Positions 47,236-59,349 of a stretch of DNA of 64,000 nt are shown piece by piece; the first letter of the stretch is position 1, and each line of letters opens with the position of its first letter. The notes under the pieces are model-generated. The model was not told the DNA's origin and ran no database searches. It was given only the letters and a program-made list of their open reading frames with translations. A program made the position numbers and the translations under genes. The stretch comes from Anthoceros angustus (lineage: Eukaryota; Streptophyta; Anthocerotopsida; Anthocerotales; Anthocerotaceae). The stretch covers positions 2,108,001-2,172,000 of the forward strand of contig VJWM01000044.1 in the NCBI GenBank assembly GCA_010909165.1, written 5' to 3'.

Positions 47236-49003
47236 CTAGTCATTGCTAACAGGAACATGGCACAGCTTCACCTCTGCCGACCTCTGAAGCGGTAGCGAAC
47301 TCCAGGTTGAAAGAACAGGAGAACTGGGGAACAGAACGGTTGGCAACCGCTCACTCTCCACAAGGTCTGGGAAGTCTACAGTATAGTGCAAACCCCGACT
47401 TTCTTGCCTGGCCAGGGCGCTACTAACTACAAGATGGGAAACAGAGATCAAGTTCCTCATCTCACAAACCTCCACGCACACCATACTTGCGTTCCAGCAC
47501 ATTTGACAAAGATAGGCCTCCCAATCAAGCTCCAGCTCAATCAACTTGGTTTGAGCAATTTTTAGCCGTTCAGTGGAACGGACAATGCCCACATAGCTCC
47601 ACATAATCTGCTGTAGCTCCTTTCTCTTTTCGACTGTGAACTGGAGGACTTCCTCAAAGGTAGGGTGATCTGAGGATGTTGCAACAACTGGACGAGGCCA
47701 CTCATTTGTTGCACTGTTGCCATCCGTGTCCCCGGGTGAATCCCGTCTTTGTTGCACGTAAGCTATCGATGGCTCCACTGCCCTCTGAGCAAACACAAGT
47801 GCTTCTAGCAAGGAGTTGCTGGCAAGCCGATTTGCACCGTGCAGACCAGTGCATGTGACCTCGCCTGCTGCATAGAGGCCCCCGATAGATGTCTCCCCAC
47901 TTAGATCTGTCTGAACACCACCACACATGTAGTGTGCGGCAGGCACCACAGGAATCGGGTGCTTCGTTATGTCAAGGCCACATTTCAGACACTCGGCAGC
48001 AATATTGGGAAAATGAGAGTAAATCTCCTCCTTCGGTTTATGACTGATGTCCAAGTAAACAAACTTTTCTCCTCGCTTCTTCAACTGGTCGTCAATGCTG
48101 CGGGCAACCACATCTCTAGGAGCAAGTTCGGCACGGGGATCATAGAGAGGCATGAATCTTTCCATTGCCTGGTTGTAGAGGATGCCTCCAGCACCCCTCA
48201 CAGCTTCAGTGATAAGAAAGGAATTTTCTCTAGATGACTTGATGGGCAACCCCTCATCAGCCAAGGCAGTGGGATGGAATTGTACAAACTCCATATTGGA
48301 GACAACAGCATGTGCACGATGAGCCAAAGCAACACCATCACCGGTAGCAACCAGAGGATTCGTCGTACTAGGATAGATGTGGCCAGCGCCTCCAGAAGCC
48401 AACATAGTCACTCCAGCCATGAACCTTACCACCTGCTGAGACCTAGTGTCCAAGGCATCCAAGCCACAGCAGGTCACATTTACCCCATCCTGACGTGTGA
48501 GCAGATCCAGGACAAAATGATGCTCAAACATCCTAATATTGGCATTCGATCGCACAGCTGTCAAGAGCGCCCTCTCAATCTCTCTCCCTGTCATGTCCGC
48601 CGAGTGCACTATCCGGTGATGAGAATGACCACCTTCTCTTGCAAGGTGCAGCTGCCCGTCTTCACTTTGGTCAAACAAAGCTCCCATTTCCATCAACTCT
48701 TTCACACGCTCCGGCCCCTCCCTGCAAACAACTTCCACAGTTTCCTCATCGCACAGGAATGCCCCTGCAACCATAGTATCCCTGATATGATTCTCCACCG
48801 AGTCTGCAGGATCTAGAACCGCACTAACTCCACCCTGTGCATAGTTGGTATTGCTCTCATGAGGCTCAGACTTTGTGACTATTGCGACAGTCCCATATTT
48901 TGCTACTTCAAGCGAGTACCTGAGACCCGCCACTCCACTCCCTACCACCACAAAATCGAAGTCCTCTGTCCTGTCACCGCTAGATTCGCCAACAGCTTCA
49001 TCC
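47236..49003 (-). CDS. L-aspartate oxidase (plastid), main exon
   Basis: This is the flavoenzyme that oxidises aspartate to iminoaspartate in NAD synthesis (bacterial NadB). The FAD-binding N-terminus is DFVVVGSGVAGLRYSLEVAK. Landmarks follow: EPHESNTNYAQGGVSAVLDP, HLAREGGHSHHRIVHSADMT, SGGAGHIYPSTTNPLVATGD, VVSNMEFVQFHPTALADEGL, APRDVVARSID, PVVPAAHYMCGGV and GLHGANRLASNSLLEALVFA. The C-terminal helical domain contains WSYVGIVRS and LARQESRGLHYTVDFP. The coding exon begins after an AG at 49004-49005. The first exon with the transit peptide lies upstream (49.1-49.5 kb), but its frame is not resolved. Candidate donors after CGTGCC (GTGAGA) or GGGCAA (GTTCAC) give a phase-1 join. Confidence 0.92.
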
Positions 49004-49930
49004 CTGTTCACAAAACCACCTTAAGTCACACACCCAAACGACAACAAGCCTTGTTCCGCAAGCAATCGAATCAACAATATTGACGATAACAACAGAGTGA
49101 ACTTGCCCAAGCGCTGAAGCCGTCGGACGTCTCACGGCACGAGTCTGAGCACGAGCAAAGGTCCTGGATACCGCCACCAGCGTCTGCTCCACCGTGAAGG
49201 AAAAAAAAAACCATGCCACCCAAACTTTCAATATCCGCCGCATCGGACGCGAAAACACAGATCTCAGAGCGCAAACTTGCAACTCACCCGAAGATCCTTC
49301 CACAACGCCTCGGGTCCGACTTCCAAGTACTTGACATCCTGCACCAAAACAGCGTCAGGCCAGGCCGCGGCAACCGTGCGGGACGGCGACGCAGATTCCT
49401 GCATCCTCACCTTCAGCAGCAAGAAGTTGCGCACACGATCCCCGCGGCGGGGCTTCAAGGATTTGCCTGCTCACACCAATCACCAAACGAAGCAAGCGCG
49501 AATTGAGAATCGCACCTGAGACAGAAAAACGCAAGCAACAACAAACAAATCAACCGATCCTCGCCACCAATTCTGTACCGGACAAAGCTGAAGAGCAAAC
49601 AAAGGCCAGCTTCAAGCTCGCCATCACAGCACAGCACTGCGCGGCTCGCCCCGCGCCCGACCAGAGGTGCCGCTGGCGGATCCCGCCTTGCCACACACCA
49701 AGCGCTGAGAAAGGCAGCCGAGTTTCTCAGCACAGCACTTGACACCGTTGGAACGTTGGAACGTTCCCCACCAAGAATGTCAAGACCCGGTGGCGGACAC
49801 TTCACAGCCGTTTTTCTATATTGTCACGGTACCCGTGAAGGATAAAGTTGTTCCCATTAACCGAACATTCAGCACGCCGTTTTAATCAGGATGACAGAAG
49901 CCGGGTTGCGCCTGGATCGTTGCTGCCGCC
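49004..49930 (-). other. Probable first exon(s) and promoter of the aspartate oxidase gene; divergent leader on the right
   Basis: A typical intron end (a T10 run, then ccttcacggtggagcag) lies near 49180-49210 on the minus strand, and a donor CGG|GTGAGT lies near 49285. Two or three small exons thus precede the main one. Ser/Ala/Arg-rich frames here could be a transit peptide (SRTFARAQTRAVRRPTASAL), but the frame that joins to the main exon is a different one. I leave the start unassigned. Confidence 0.4.
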
Positions 49931-50248
49931 ATGTCCGCCCCTTGTTCGTCGGAGCACCAGCAGCAGCTTCCTCCAGCCACCTCCTCCGACTCCCAGCCTG
50001 CTACTGCGGCGGCGGCTCCAGCTCCAGCTCCAACTCCGGTTCCGGCGCATCAAGCCAGTGACAGTGCCAGTGCCAGTGCCGGATGCTCGGTTTCGGAAGG
50101 ATGCCGCTTTTTCGACGCATCGTCTGACGTATGGAGCAGGTTTCCGCAATCGGCGCGCTTGAACCCTCCCCAGCCGACTCTACCTCTGCCATACCAGTTC
50201 TACGGCCAGCCTTTTTACAAGGGCTTCACCTGGGAGAAGAAAGTGTGA
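49931..50248 (+). CDS. Small hypothetical protein (105 aa), Ala/Pro-rich
   Basis: An ATG at 49931 opens an uninterrupted frame. It has an Ala/Pro/Ser-rich start (TAAAAPAPAPTPVPAHQASD) and a better-looking end (SARLNPPQPTLPLPYQFYGQ, then PFYKGFTWEKKV). I recognise no family. It lies 127 bp before the CPBP protease-like gene and could be part of its leader rather than a separate gene. Confidence 0.3.
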   Translation: MSAPCSSEHQQQLPPATSSDSQPATAAAAPAPAPTPVPAHQASDSASASAGCSVSEGCRFFDASSDVWSRFPQSARLNPPQPTLPLPYQFYGQPFYKGFTWEKKV

Positions 50249-50374
50249 CCGTGCTGCACTTGTTCCTTTCCCTTTGCGTGTCTGCTCCCTTCACTTGACA
50301 TGCAGCCGGCCGTAGGGGATGCACGATAGGTTTCTTCTACTTTAAGTCATCAGAGCGGGACCAGGGTCTCTGTC

Positions 50375-52510
50375 ATGGCTGGGCTGTGCTGGCAACTTCC
50401 GCCGGTTACGGCCGGGGATCTCGGCTCTGTGCCGGCACCGGCTGCTTGCTTGTTCAAACGGCGGCACTCTCAGCAGGGGAGATCTTTGTTTTTGAAAGGC
50501 AGTGTAGGCAGCGTAGGTTTCGTAGGGGGAGCTGGAGCTGGGGATGTGTGCATTCGGTTAAGGTTCAGTCATCCAGCAGGGAGCAGGAATTCTGGCGTCT
50601 GCGTTATCTCAGCTCACATTGGCAGGAGGCGGCTTACCGCATCGAAGAATGAGGCCTATGATGTTGCCTCAGGTTTTTGTCCCCTCCCGTATAGGCAGCG
50701 ATCGACGTTTGGATGCTCCTGCAATGGCAAGGATCATGACGTTGAGGATGATGAGAGTGCGACGTCGTTGCAGGTCTGACGCTGGCTGGATATGATGGCA
50801 TTCGGTTTGGGAAGTTTCAGTGGTTGATGTTGGTCAGCTCATACGGTGAAGGAAATTTCTTGTTGGCAGGATGAAGCTGATGTCGGTAATCCTTTTACCC
50901 TGAAGGCGGAGCCTACTTTTTTGACTCGTTGGGATGTCCCATGGGATGGCAAAGCCACTGCCATTGGGATGGCATCGTGGTTTGGGAGGTAGTGATGTAT
51001 ATTCAATGATCCTTCCGCTTTCGTTACAGAATTCCACTTGGGGAGTGAGGATGCTCAGATAGTTGGCCTGTAAGGGCAGCTTTTTGTTCACAGGATTCGC
51101 AGTGTCGCTGCTGACCCTGAAATTGGGACTCGGTCGGCGTCAATCTATGGACATGGATGAGCAAGCACTCTTCATACTCGTCCACCAATTGTACGTGAGC
51201 CTTCCCTGACCTTGCTCTCCATGACGCAGCAGTCCAGGTGCTGCCTCTTGAGATGCTGGACACTCTCAACATCCAAGCCGTCTATCTCGCATCAAATGTT
51301 CTGATATGAAAAAACTGGACTGGTTGCATTCAGGTTGCAGACAGCTACAGGCTTAGGTGCCATTAACCTCGTCATTTCTCCGTACAAGCCACTCCCTCCA
51401 ACCTTGTTCGTCTTCGGTAAGTGTTGCACACTTCTGCTGAATCGATTTTTGCAGTTCCGCAAACATGCACGATGGTTCATGATGGTCTGACCTCCTGAAC
51501 TGTGGGTAATTCTTTCAATCCAAAGACTTCAAGTCTCCTCTGGATTTGGAACGAGGTTGGCTGCTGTGGGGTTCACTAGGCGTCCTATTGGCTGGAGCAT
51601 CCGTGGTAGCTGCGGGTGCAGCCACCAGTGTTGTAACTGGACAGCCTCCACCTCGCGATGTACGTTGCCAGCCTTCTTCTGGATGTATGCTATGGACCAG
51701 CAGCTCAGTCCTCGTCATAACCTTCCCTCATCGCATGCATGTGCAGGAAGCTGATGCTCTTATGCAGTTGCTTCCCCTAATCGGTTCCACTCCAGCAAGG
51801 TACACAGATTACCTGCTCCTGTTTGACAAGAACCTGCGACACTCACTAACGCCAGACACTCCTTGTCTGCAGCACCGCATCTCTGATCGCCGTGGCTGGA
51901 GTGTTGGCCCCTCTTCTAGAAGAATCCGTCTTCCGTGGCTTCCTACTGACTTCCCTTACCAAATGGTGGGCGTTTCTCCCCTCCCCCTGCCCTCCCCTTT
52001 TGTCACTCCAAACCAACCGGCTAATCAGCCGGTGCGTCTCCTGCAGGGTACCAACTCCCGTGGCCATCGCAGTCAGCGCGAGCGCTTTCGCCGGCGCCCA
52101 TCTCACGCCAAGCGAATTCCCGCAGCTGTTCGCCCTAGGTACCTGTGCCCGCAATTTTACCCCGGTCTTGTCACCTTGTGTGTGAAGAGCTCCATCCTGT
52201 CCGTCACTGCCTCACCCACACCCTTGCCCACGTCTGGCAGGTGTAGTTCTAGGGTTATCCTACGCTCAAACACGCAACCTGCTGACTCCGATCTTCATCC
52301 ACGCAGTCTGGAACTCAGGAGTTGTAATACTTCTGACACTGCTCCGCGTAAGTCTCCTGGCGCCAGGCCTTGTCTCTCCTCTTCCACACAATTTGCCCTT
52401 TCCAGTGCCGCTGCCACGGCCACTGCCACCCCGACCACGGGCTTCTGATTCCAGCATCTTCGTATCCTGCTCCACAGCTTCAAGGCTACGACATCCGCGA
52501 GATGCTGTAA
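50375..52510 (+). CDS. CPBP (CAAX/Abi-type) intramembrane protease-like protein, plastid, 10 exons
   Basis: Exons are about 50375-50773, 50870-50988, 51094-51190, 51334-51416, 51526-51659, 51747-51799, 51873-51965, 52047-52138, 52241-52347 and 52478-52510. The start gives MAGLCWQLPPVTAGDLGSVP and a transit-like N-terminus. The protease core has the three CPBP motifs: EESVFRG (EExxxR), FAGAHLTPSEFPQLF (FxxxH) and HAVWNSGV (HxxxN). The hydrophobic segments are LLWGSLGVLLAGASVVAAG and TASLIAVAGVLAPLLEE. The end LQGYDIREML is also conserved in plant relatives. Such proteins sit in plastid membranes; some act as proteases and others as regulators. All junctions keep frame except 50988 to 51094, so a short exon or another splice site there is missing. 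Confidence 0.8.
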
Positions 52511-53237
52511 ACCTGCGAGCGTTCCAATCACGGAGCCTACCATTCCTTCATGTACCCGTTTCCATCATTTGCCTCTACGGCCCCTCGTCATTGTGTTGTT
52601 GCCCGCCTGGAACTTGTTCGGAACCAACAGTCTGAGTGCCGCAGCAGGCATTCCCTGGCTCGAGCAGCCGGCAGGTCAAAGCTGGGAACCCCCGGGAGAA
52701 GGTTCGGTTCACGCAATCCGGCATGAGCTTCGCTGTCTCCTCCAAGTTTCTTCCGGTAAGGAAGGCCCACACGTACGTCCCGCCCGGTCGCACGTGGTGA
52801 GCCACTTGGCATGGGGCTCGAGCCAAGGTGTTGCGCGAGGCCGCCATCGCCATGCTCCGCAGCCCCCCTCCACGGAGTAGTTGTATGCGACGGGCTGGCA
52901 GGCGGTGGCGGCCTCCTTAAGCGCCCAACATCGCTACGCAACAAGCAGTGTCGTCTGCCCTACCACCCGCTGCGTCGTCATTCCTCATCAGCAGCGGGCC
53001 ATTGATTCCCTGGCCCTGGCGCCCATTCTTTCCTAGGCCCCGACTCCCAGCATTTTATATTTCCCTCTCTCGGATCCACGCCGCGCCTTTACTTCGCGTT
53101 TCGCTGCCTTCACTTTGTCTCCTTTCTTTTGAGCAGCAGCAGGATCAGCAGCAGCAGTAGAAGAGCGCGACTGGCCGGCTCGGCAAGGCTTGCCTCGGCT
53201 GCTGCTGCTGCTGCTGCTGCCTGACACAGGTCTGGCC
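52511..53237. other. Intergenic/promoter region of the glutamate-cysteine ligase gene
   Basis: No gene seen. A CAG/CAGCAG tract (53136-53158) and a GCTGCTGCT run (53198-53219) lie shortly before the start codon, presumably in the leader. Confidence 0.45.
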
Positions 53238-56200
53238 ATGGCCGTGGCGGAGGTGTGGGCTGCGTCTGCCTCCTCCTCGCTGGCGTCCTGCTCCGGGAGG
53301 CAGCCTGAGCCAGTCGGGGCGGGGCCCTGGCTGGCCTGGCCGCTCTCCTCCGCCCGGCTCGGGGCGCCTCAGGCCTGCGGGCGGCGGCCAATGCGGCGGG
53401 CTGCCGGGGCGGGGCGTGGTTCGGCACGGCGGGCAGGCGGAAGCTCCGGATTGTGGCGGCCAGTCCCCCGCCGAGGAGGTGGCCGTCGGGGCCGAGCCCT
53501 CACCAAGCAGGACCTCGTCGCGTACATCGCCTCCGGCTGCAAGCCCAAGGATCGGTGGAGGTAGGGATCGGCGAAGCGTGCGTCCGGGAATTTTGTGGGC
53601 GGTAGGGGCGTTTTGTGGGCGGTATGGGGCATTTTGTCCGCTGATGATTGCGGCCGTGTTCGGGGAGGAGGATTGAAGGGAGGGGGGCGGGTTTAGGTTG
53701 AATTGTCCGACCGTTAGCTCGTGCGGAGTTGTGGGTTGTCTTCAGGTTTTGTGATTGTAGTGGAGGGCGGGGGAGGCAGTGGTGGTAGTGGAGAGGATTG
53801 CACAATGCGTCTGGGCGGAGTGCGTGTTTTCGCGTTTCGGTGTTTTGTAAAGCTGACCTGGATTGGTGTGTGCAGGATTGGGACAGAGCATGAGAAATTT
53901 GGCTTCAATCTGGAGACCCTCCGGCCGATGCAGTATGAGGAGATCAGTCAGATATTTGAGGGCTTGGTGGAGCGCTTTCAGTGGACGAGGGTCAAGGAGG
54001 GCGACAACATCATTGGCCTTAAGTTGGTGAGTTGTAGTGGGCGTCAGAAAGTATCTCGTGCACTTCTGCTGTGTGGTGGTCCTCCGTGTGCTCTCTGCTA
54101 ATTGTTCGGGGGGTGCCTGTGTAGGATGGACAAAGCATTTCGCTGGAACCTGGTGGACAGTTTGAGCTCAGTGGTGCTCCATTGGAGACTGTCCACCAAA
54201 CGTGCGCGGAAGTGAATTCTCACCTGTACCAGGTTGGATGACGTCTCGTACTCCTGGCATTTCACTTCGTGGTTAGGGGATTTCGGGCTTCCTTCTTTGC
54301 TGTGGCAGTTGCAGGCAGGGTTGCAGCTCAGATCTGCAGCTCCTGATTCACTGCTCTGATGTGGCCTGCATTATTTAACTCGGGCAGTTTCCTGTCGCAT
54401 TCTGCAGGTTAAAGCTGTGGCTGAGGAAATGGGGCTTGGGTTTATGGGCATCGGCTTTCATCCGAAGTGGAAAGTGGAAGAGATTCCCGTCATGCCGAAG
54501 GTGTGCAACTTTCTGGCTTTTCTCTCGAGGTTTGTTACTGGATGCAAAGTGAAGATCGTGTGAAGGTGAAAGAACGGTCTGGAGCTCTGCACCGTGTTAA
54601 TTTGATAATGTTTCCTGAAAGGCGGCCCTGGTTTGCAGGGTCGGTACAACATAATGCGTAAGTACATGCCGACTGTGGGATCTTATGGGCTGGATATGAT
54701 GTTCCGGACGTGCACAGTGCAGGTGCCCACCAGTTGCTGCTGTGACCGGAAGTCGTTTACTGCTCGAGGCAAACAACTGTGTTGGCTTAACCCTTGGTGT
54801 GATGTCAGGTCAATTTAGACTTTGATTCCGAGCAAGATATGATTAGAAAGTTCAGAGCCAGCTTGGCATTGCAGCCTGTAGGTTCACTTTGTAAACTATC
54901 TCTATGCTTTCCTGCTTTCTTTCCCAGTCCTCTCCTCTTGCAGTCTCAGGCATAAGAATGTTCAGAACGAGTAGTTGCTGACCGGCTTCCTCTCAATGTT
55001 TCCACAGATTGCAACCGCTATATTTGCAAACTCTCCTTTCACTGAAGGAAAACCAAACGGCTATATGAGCTACCGGAGGTGCACATTTGATCGCGCCTGA
55101 TGTCATTTCAGATGTTTGCAATTGCCTGGGAGGCTGTCTGAGCTGTACTCACGATCCCCTAATTTGTTTGATTTGTGGAGTTTACAGCCAAATTTGGACA
55201 GACGTAGATAAAAACAGGACTGGTGATCTGCCCTTTGTGTTCAGTGATGATTTTGGGTAAGTCCTTAAAAATCAAATCCCCCGTCAATCCGCGTGAAAGC
55301 TGGCCAGTGGCTTTCATTCAAGTCAATGGTTTGTCCATGCTGGCCAGTGGCTTTCATTCAAGTCAATGGTTTGTCCATGGTGCAGATTTGAGAAGTATGT
55401 TGACTATGCGCTGGATGTTCCAATGTATTTTGCGTATCGAGGCAAGCAGTATGTGGATTGTACTGGTCAATCATTCAGGGTATATTACTTGACCGTGGCT
55501 AACTTTCGAACTTATGCCCTTGGTTCCTCATTCGAATCGTGCACATCAATTACACCCCGTTCCAGCTCCCACTTATGGTTTTTCTTTTCACAGGACTTCT
55601 TGGATGGAAAACTCCCTAGCCTACCAGGTGAAAGGCCTACTCTCAATGACTGGGAGAATCATCTCACCACTATCTTTCCCGAGGTATGGAGTTCACCTGT
55701 GTGTTTTCCACTCGGTGGGTTTGACTCCCCTGGTTTTTACCCTTGCTGGTCCGGTTTTGCTCTCAGGTCAGATTGAAACGTTACCTAGAAATGAGGGGAG
55801 CAGACGGGGGCCCCTGGCGAAAACTGTGTGCCTTGCCGGCATTTTGGGTATGTCAATGTTGTAGTATATTACCTGCTGTTGGGTCTCCTTGTGATGGCAG
55901 TGGCTTATCAGTAGTGTGTTTCAACATGTTAGGTGGGACTTCTCTATGATGAGCAATCGCTAGCCGGGGCGCTCGATATTATAAACGACTGGACTCAGGA
56001 GGAGCGTGCAATGCTGAGAAGGAAGGTTGGTATTCGGCTTTAAGGGAGTCATTGGCCTTTCTTCAAATTGCCCTAGATTTGTGATATGGGTACGAAGGTT
56101 TTGAACCGTGGCTAGGCTGCTGACCAAGACCCCTTTTGATATCCAGGTCCCACAGCTGGGGTTGAAGACTCCGTTTCGGGATGGACTTTTAAGCCATGTC

Positions 56201-56594
56201 GCTCAAGATGTCTACAAACTGGCCAAGGTAATAAAGTTTTCCCCTGGACCGAGCCGGGCTGTTCTTTACGATATGTTTGATTTCGATGTCGTGCCCAAGG
56301 CACGGTCCTGATCACTACATGGTGCAAAACCTGCAGGACGGGCTGAAAAGGAGAGGCTACAAGGAGGTGTCGTTTTTGGCTGATCTGGAGGATGTTGTCA
56401 GAACTGGTACCTGTCCCTCAAAGCATTACAGCTTCCGAACGAATATTCACATTGCGCAGACGCAGAGTGATTCTTCTCACATGGTTATAAACCTTTTGTG
56501 CGCAGGAATAAGCCCCGCCCAGAGACTTTTGGACTTGTACCATACAAAGTGGGGGGAGAGCGTGGATCCTGTGTTCAAAGAGCTCCTGTATTAG
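53238..56594 (+). CDS. GSH1: Glutamate-cysteine ligase, plastid (first step of glutathione synthesis), 15 exons
   Basis: Fifteen exons join in frame to 521 residues: 53238-53560, 53876-54026, 54125-54232, 54408-54500, 54639-54722, 54809-54877, 55008-55078, 55188-55256, 55386-55479, 55594-55683, 55767-55847, 55933-56025, 56147-56227, 56337-56406 and 56506-56594. A 90-residue Ala/Arg/Ser-rich transit region precedes [20 protein letters not shown]. Family blocks are [137 protein letters not shown] and the end [11 protein letters not shown]. The enzyme joins glutamate and cysteine. The cysteine pair equivalent to Arabidopsis 186/406 is present ([15 protein letters not shown]). Of the pair 349/364 only YVDC is present; the partner is serine (KLPSLPGE). 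Confidence 0.96.
55300..55379 (+). repeat. 40-bp perfect tandem duplication inside a GSH1 intron
   Basis: Two identical 40-bp units starting ctggccagtggctttcattc are adjacent in intron 8. The second unit ends 6 bp before the acceptor (tgcag at 55381-55385), so it covers the branch-point region. Confidence 0.9.
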
Positions 56595-57215
56595 TCTCCA
56601 GTCGCATCGGCAAAACTTGAGGACAGGTCTACGTTTCACATCTGAAACAGGCTTGTTCAACAGAACTGGGTCGCCTGGCTCACGAGAGTAGAGAATGATT
56701 CGTCCGGTGCTTGCCACGGACAGTGTACCATGCGTACAAAGGATAAAAGCTAGATCGGGTGTCCATTTGAAACGAAAATTTTAATCTACAGGCCGAGATA
56801 TATTAAGAAAAGTCACATTCAAACATCGGAGGGCTTCTCCGTCGTGGGCAGCAATAGCAGTGCGTCTTGTTACATCCGTACGCTGATCTGGTTGCAAGGC
56901 AAGCAGGAGTGTTTTCCGGATTGAACTGCACGTTCCAGTGGAGATCAGCAGAGAATAAGAGGATGAGGACAAGTTGGAGTAATGTTGCACTATGTGTCTA
57001 CCTTGTTGTGTGCCAAGTGGAAGGCTTATCTGGCGAGCGAGTCTGGTGCTTAGTAGTCCCAGTGGTTCTTGCATGCACACCTCGTCTTGTGATGAATGCT
57101 CACGGCATTTGTAGTGGGAAATCCGCAAAATTCTCAGCAAGAAGCTGCAAAGGCAGGAATGCTGAGCCCGTTTGCTCCCAATCTCTCAACATCGGTGCTC
57201 TGATCTGGTGCTACG
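56595..57215. other. Intergenic sequence, no gene seen
   Basis: Only chance frames are seen. It holds the 3' flank of GSH1 and the promoter of the transporter gene. Confidence 0.5.
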
Positions 57216-59159
57216 ATGACGGGCTACTATGCAGGTGCCCATGATGGAGGGCTGGTGCACCAGCTTTTCATGGATGCAAACAGAAATGCTGATGAGTTCG
57301 TGCAGCTGGGAGGCAGCAGGACTGTAGCAATAGGGACGCTTCTGGCACTCCTGGCTGCTGTGGCAAATGGCTCTTTCGCAGTGCTGGCCAAGAGCAGACC
57401 TGTACGATCAGCGAGAGTGGATCCTTACGTCTTCACCTTTTGGGCTTGGTTAGCCGATGGCCTGTGTACCCTGTCCTGTACTACTACCACCTCCATAGTC
57501 GCAGCAGATTGCAGCATACATCTCTCACCTTGCCCATGTCCGTGCACAGTGTGGGGATATTTATCTCAAGCCTTCTGCTGCTGGCGCGGGTGAAATTCGT
57601 GTGGACGTGGTGGGCTCTTCTCAGCGCCCTTTTCTTTGTCTTGTCCGTTGTAAATGCCTTCCGCGCAGTGAGATTGATCGGCGTGTCAGGTGCGTGCTGC
57701 CACTGTCCTCGAATGTGGATTGCGCACCTCTTTGCGAATCAATTTCAAGTTTCCTGCTGATCAATGGCTTCTGCCTGCTTGACAGTTGGCACTGGTGTCT
57801 GGGCTGGGACGGCTGTTGTGGGTAATCCCTCTGCTAAACCATGTGGTAGGGAGAGCGGTATCATTGAATACATCTGTCCACCGTAGCTTACAAGCACCTG
57901 TTTGATTGACTGCAGTGTCGTTCCTGGCGGGGTTGTTTTTCGATCCTCGAGCCGAAGTTCATCACGTTTTAGTAGCTATTGTGGCCATTCTTATCATCTT
58001 AGGTGGTATAGGTATGTCATCCTGGTGGATGAAGCTCTCCCGAAGTAGGATCTGGTTGTCGAAGTTTTTGTCATGAGGTCAGATGCTCACACCATCGGTT
58101 TGTTGCCATAACGCCTTGGCGGATGCTGGGAAATGCAGCTGGTTTGGGCTGGTCAGGGCATCTTGGGAGAGCTGCCACGGGTCAGGAGGAGCGTCTTGAG
58201 TCTCTGTTGAGCACTCAGGTGCTTGTCTTACCCCCGTCTTTGGTTATCTGCTGCTTACGTTCTCAAAAATTCTGATGTGAAAGCTTTGAGCCTCGTGGAC
58301 TGTTGTGGCCTTCCAGAGAGGGACACTGGACATTGAAGGAGCATTTTCATCTGGAGTGATTTCTGCCATTATTGCTGGTGTGTTTGGAGGTCTTGTAATG
58401 GTAAGCGCTGTACTCTAAACCTGTGGTCCTTACTGGCTGAAACTTCCAACGCTTAGACACCTATTAATTCTCTAAATGGCTTTTGCAGTTACCCCTGACT
58501 TGGTCACCATCCAAAGCACAGGTAGGCTCAGCTGTAGATGGCTTTAAAGGATTTTGTTGAAGAGTTTGTTACGCTGTTATCAAACTGCTTTCTGATGGCA
58601 GCCCTGCGCTACTGCAGGGCTTGCACTATGTTCCACCGTTCGGTATTTGTGTATTGATACTTGCGCCTTTTGTAACAACTCTGCCATATCTGGTAGTTTC
58701 TCGAGAGTGGCCAGATTTCCACTGGGATGTCGCTTCCATCCCAGGCATCGTGTCAGGAATAATCTGGAACGTCGGTACGTCATCCAAGCTGACCTGTTTT
58801 GGTGAAGGATCGTCTGGGTTCGTGGGATGTAGCAGATGACACTGACACTATGACTGGGAGCAGGAAACATACTGAGCGTGGGTGCGATCATGTATCTTGG
58901 CTATCCGGTTGCCTACCCAATGTAAGCTTTCTTACCATCTTCCCCCTACTATGCGAGTGATCCGACTTCATTGTGTTATTTGCCACTCGGTATGTGACTT
59001 GGATGTGTGAGCTGCAGATTCCAATGTGGAGTCTTCGTTGCAGGTCTTTGGGGCATGCTTCTCTTCGACGAGATTAGAGATGATTCTGCAGCTAAATTCT
59101 GGGGCGCTGGGCTAGTGATTGTGGTGGGCATTGCTCTCTTGTCGTACGCATCAGCTTGA
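57216..59159 (+). CDS. TMEM144-like sugar/metabolite transporter (DMT superfamily), 10 exons
   Basis: Exons 57216-57448, 57550-57689, 57786-57821, 57916-58011, 58157-58218, 58317-58400, 58489-58521, 58618-58774, 58864-58921 and 59018-59159 join in frame to 346 residues. About ten hydrophobic segments are visible: TVAIGTLLALLAAVANGSFA, FTFWACVGIFISSLLLL, WWALLSALFFVLSVVNAF, GTGVWAGTAVVVSFLAGLFF, VLVAIVAILIILGGIG, GVISAIIAGVFGGLVM, ILAPFVTTLPYLVVS, PGIVSGIIWNVGNILSVGAI, FQCGVFVAGLWGMLLF and GAGLVIVVGIALLSYASA. The pattern of small introns and the GIWAGTA-like and IWNxGN motifs match the TMEM144/GRP branch of drug/metabolite transporters. The substrate is unknown, and the soluble loop exon (58157-58218) is the least certain. 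Confidence 0.8.
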
Positions 59160-59349
59160 GATTGTAGTGTGCTTGCGAATATGATTTGCAATTCCACATC
59201 GGTTGGAGGACTACTCTGAAATATAAAGCCTTGGGTATAAGCCTTGGTTGCGGTCATGGGTAAAGCAAAGAATGCCGTTGCACGCCGACCCTAACCTCCC
59301 AACCCCAAATGATCGGCATCCGCAGGAGCTCGGCCGTCCGTGCCATTTG

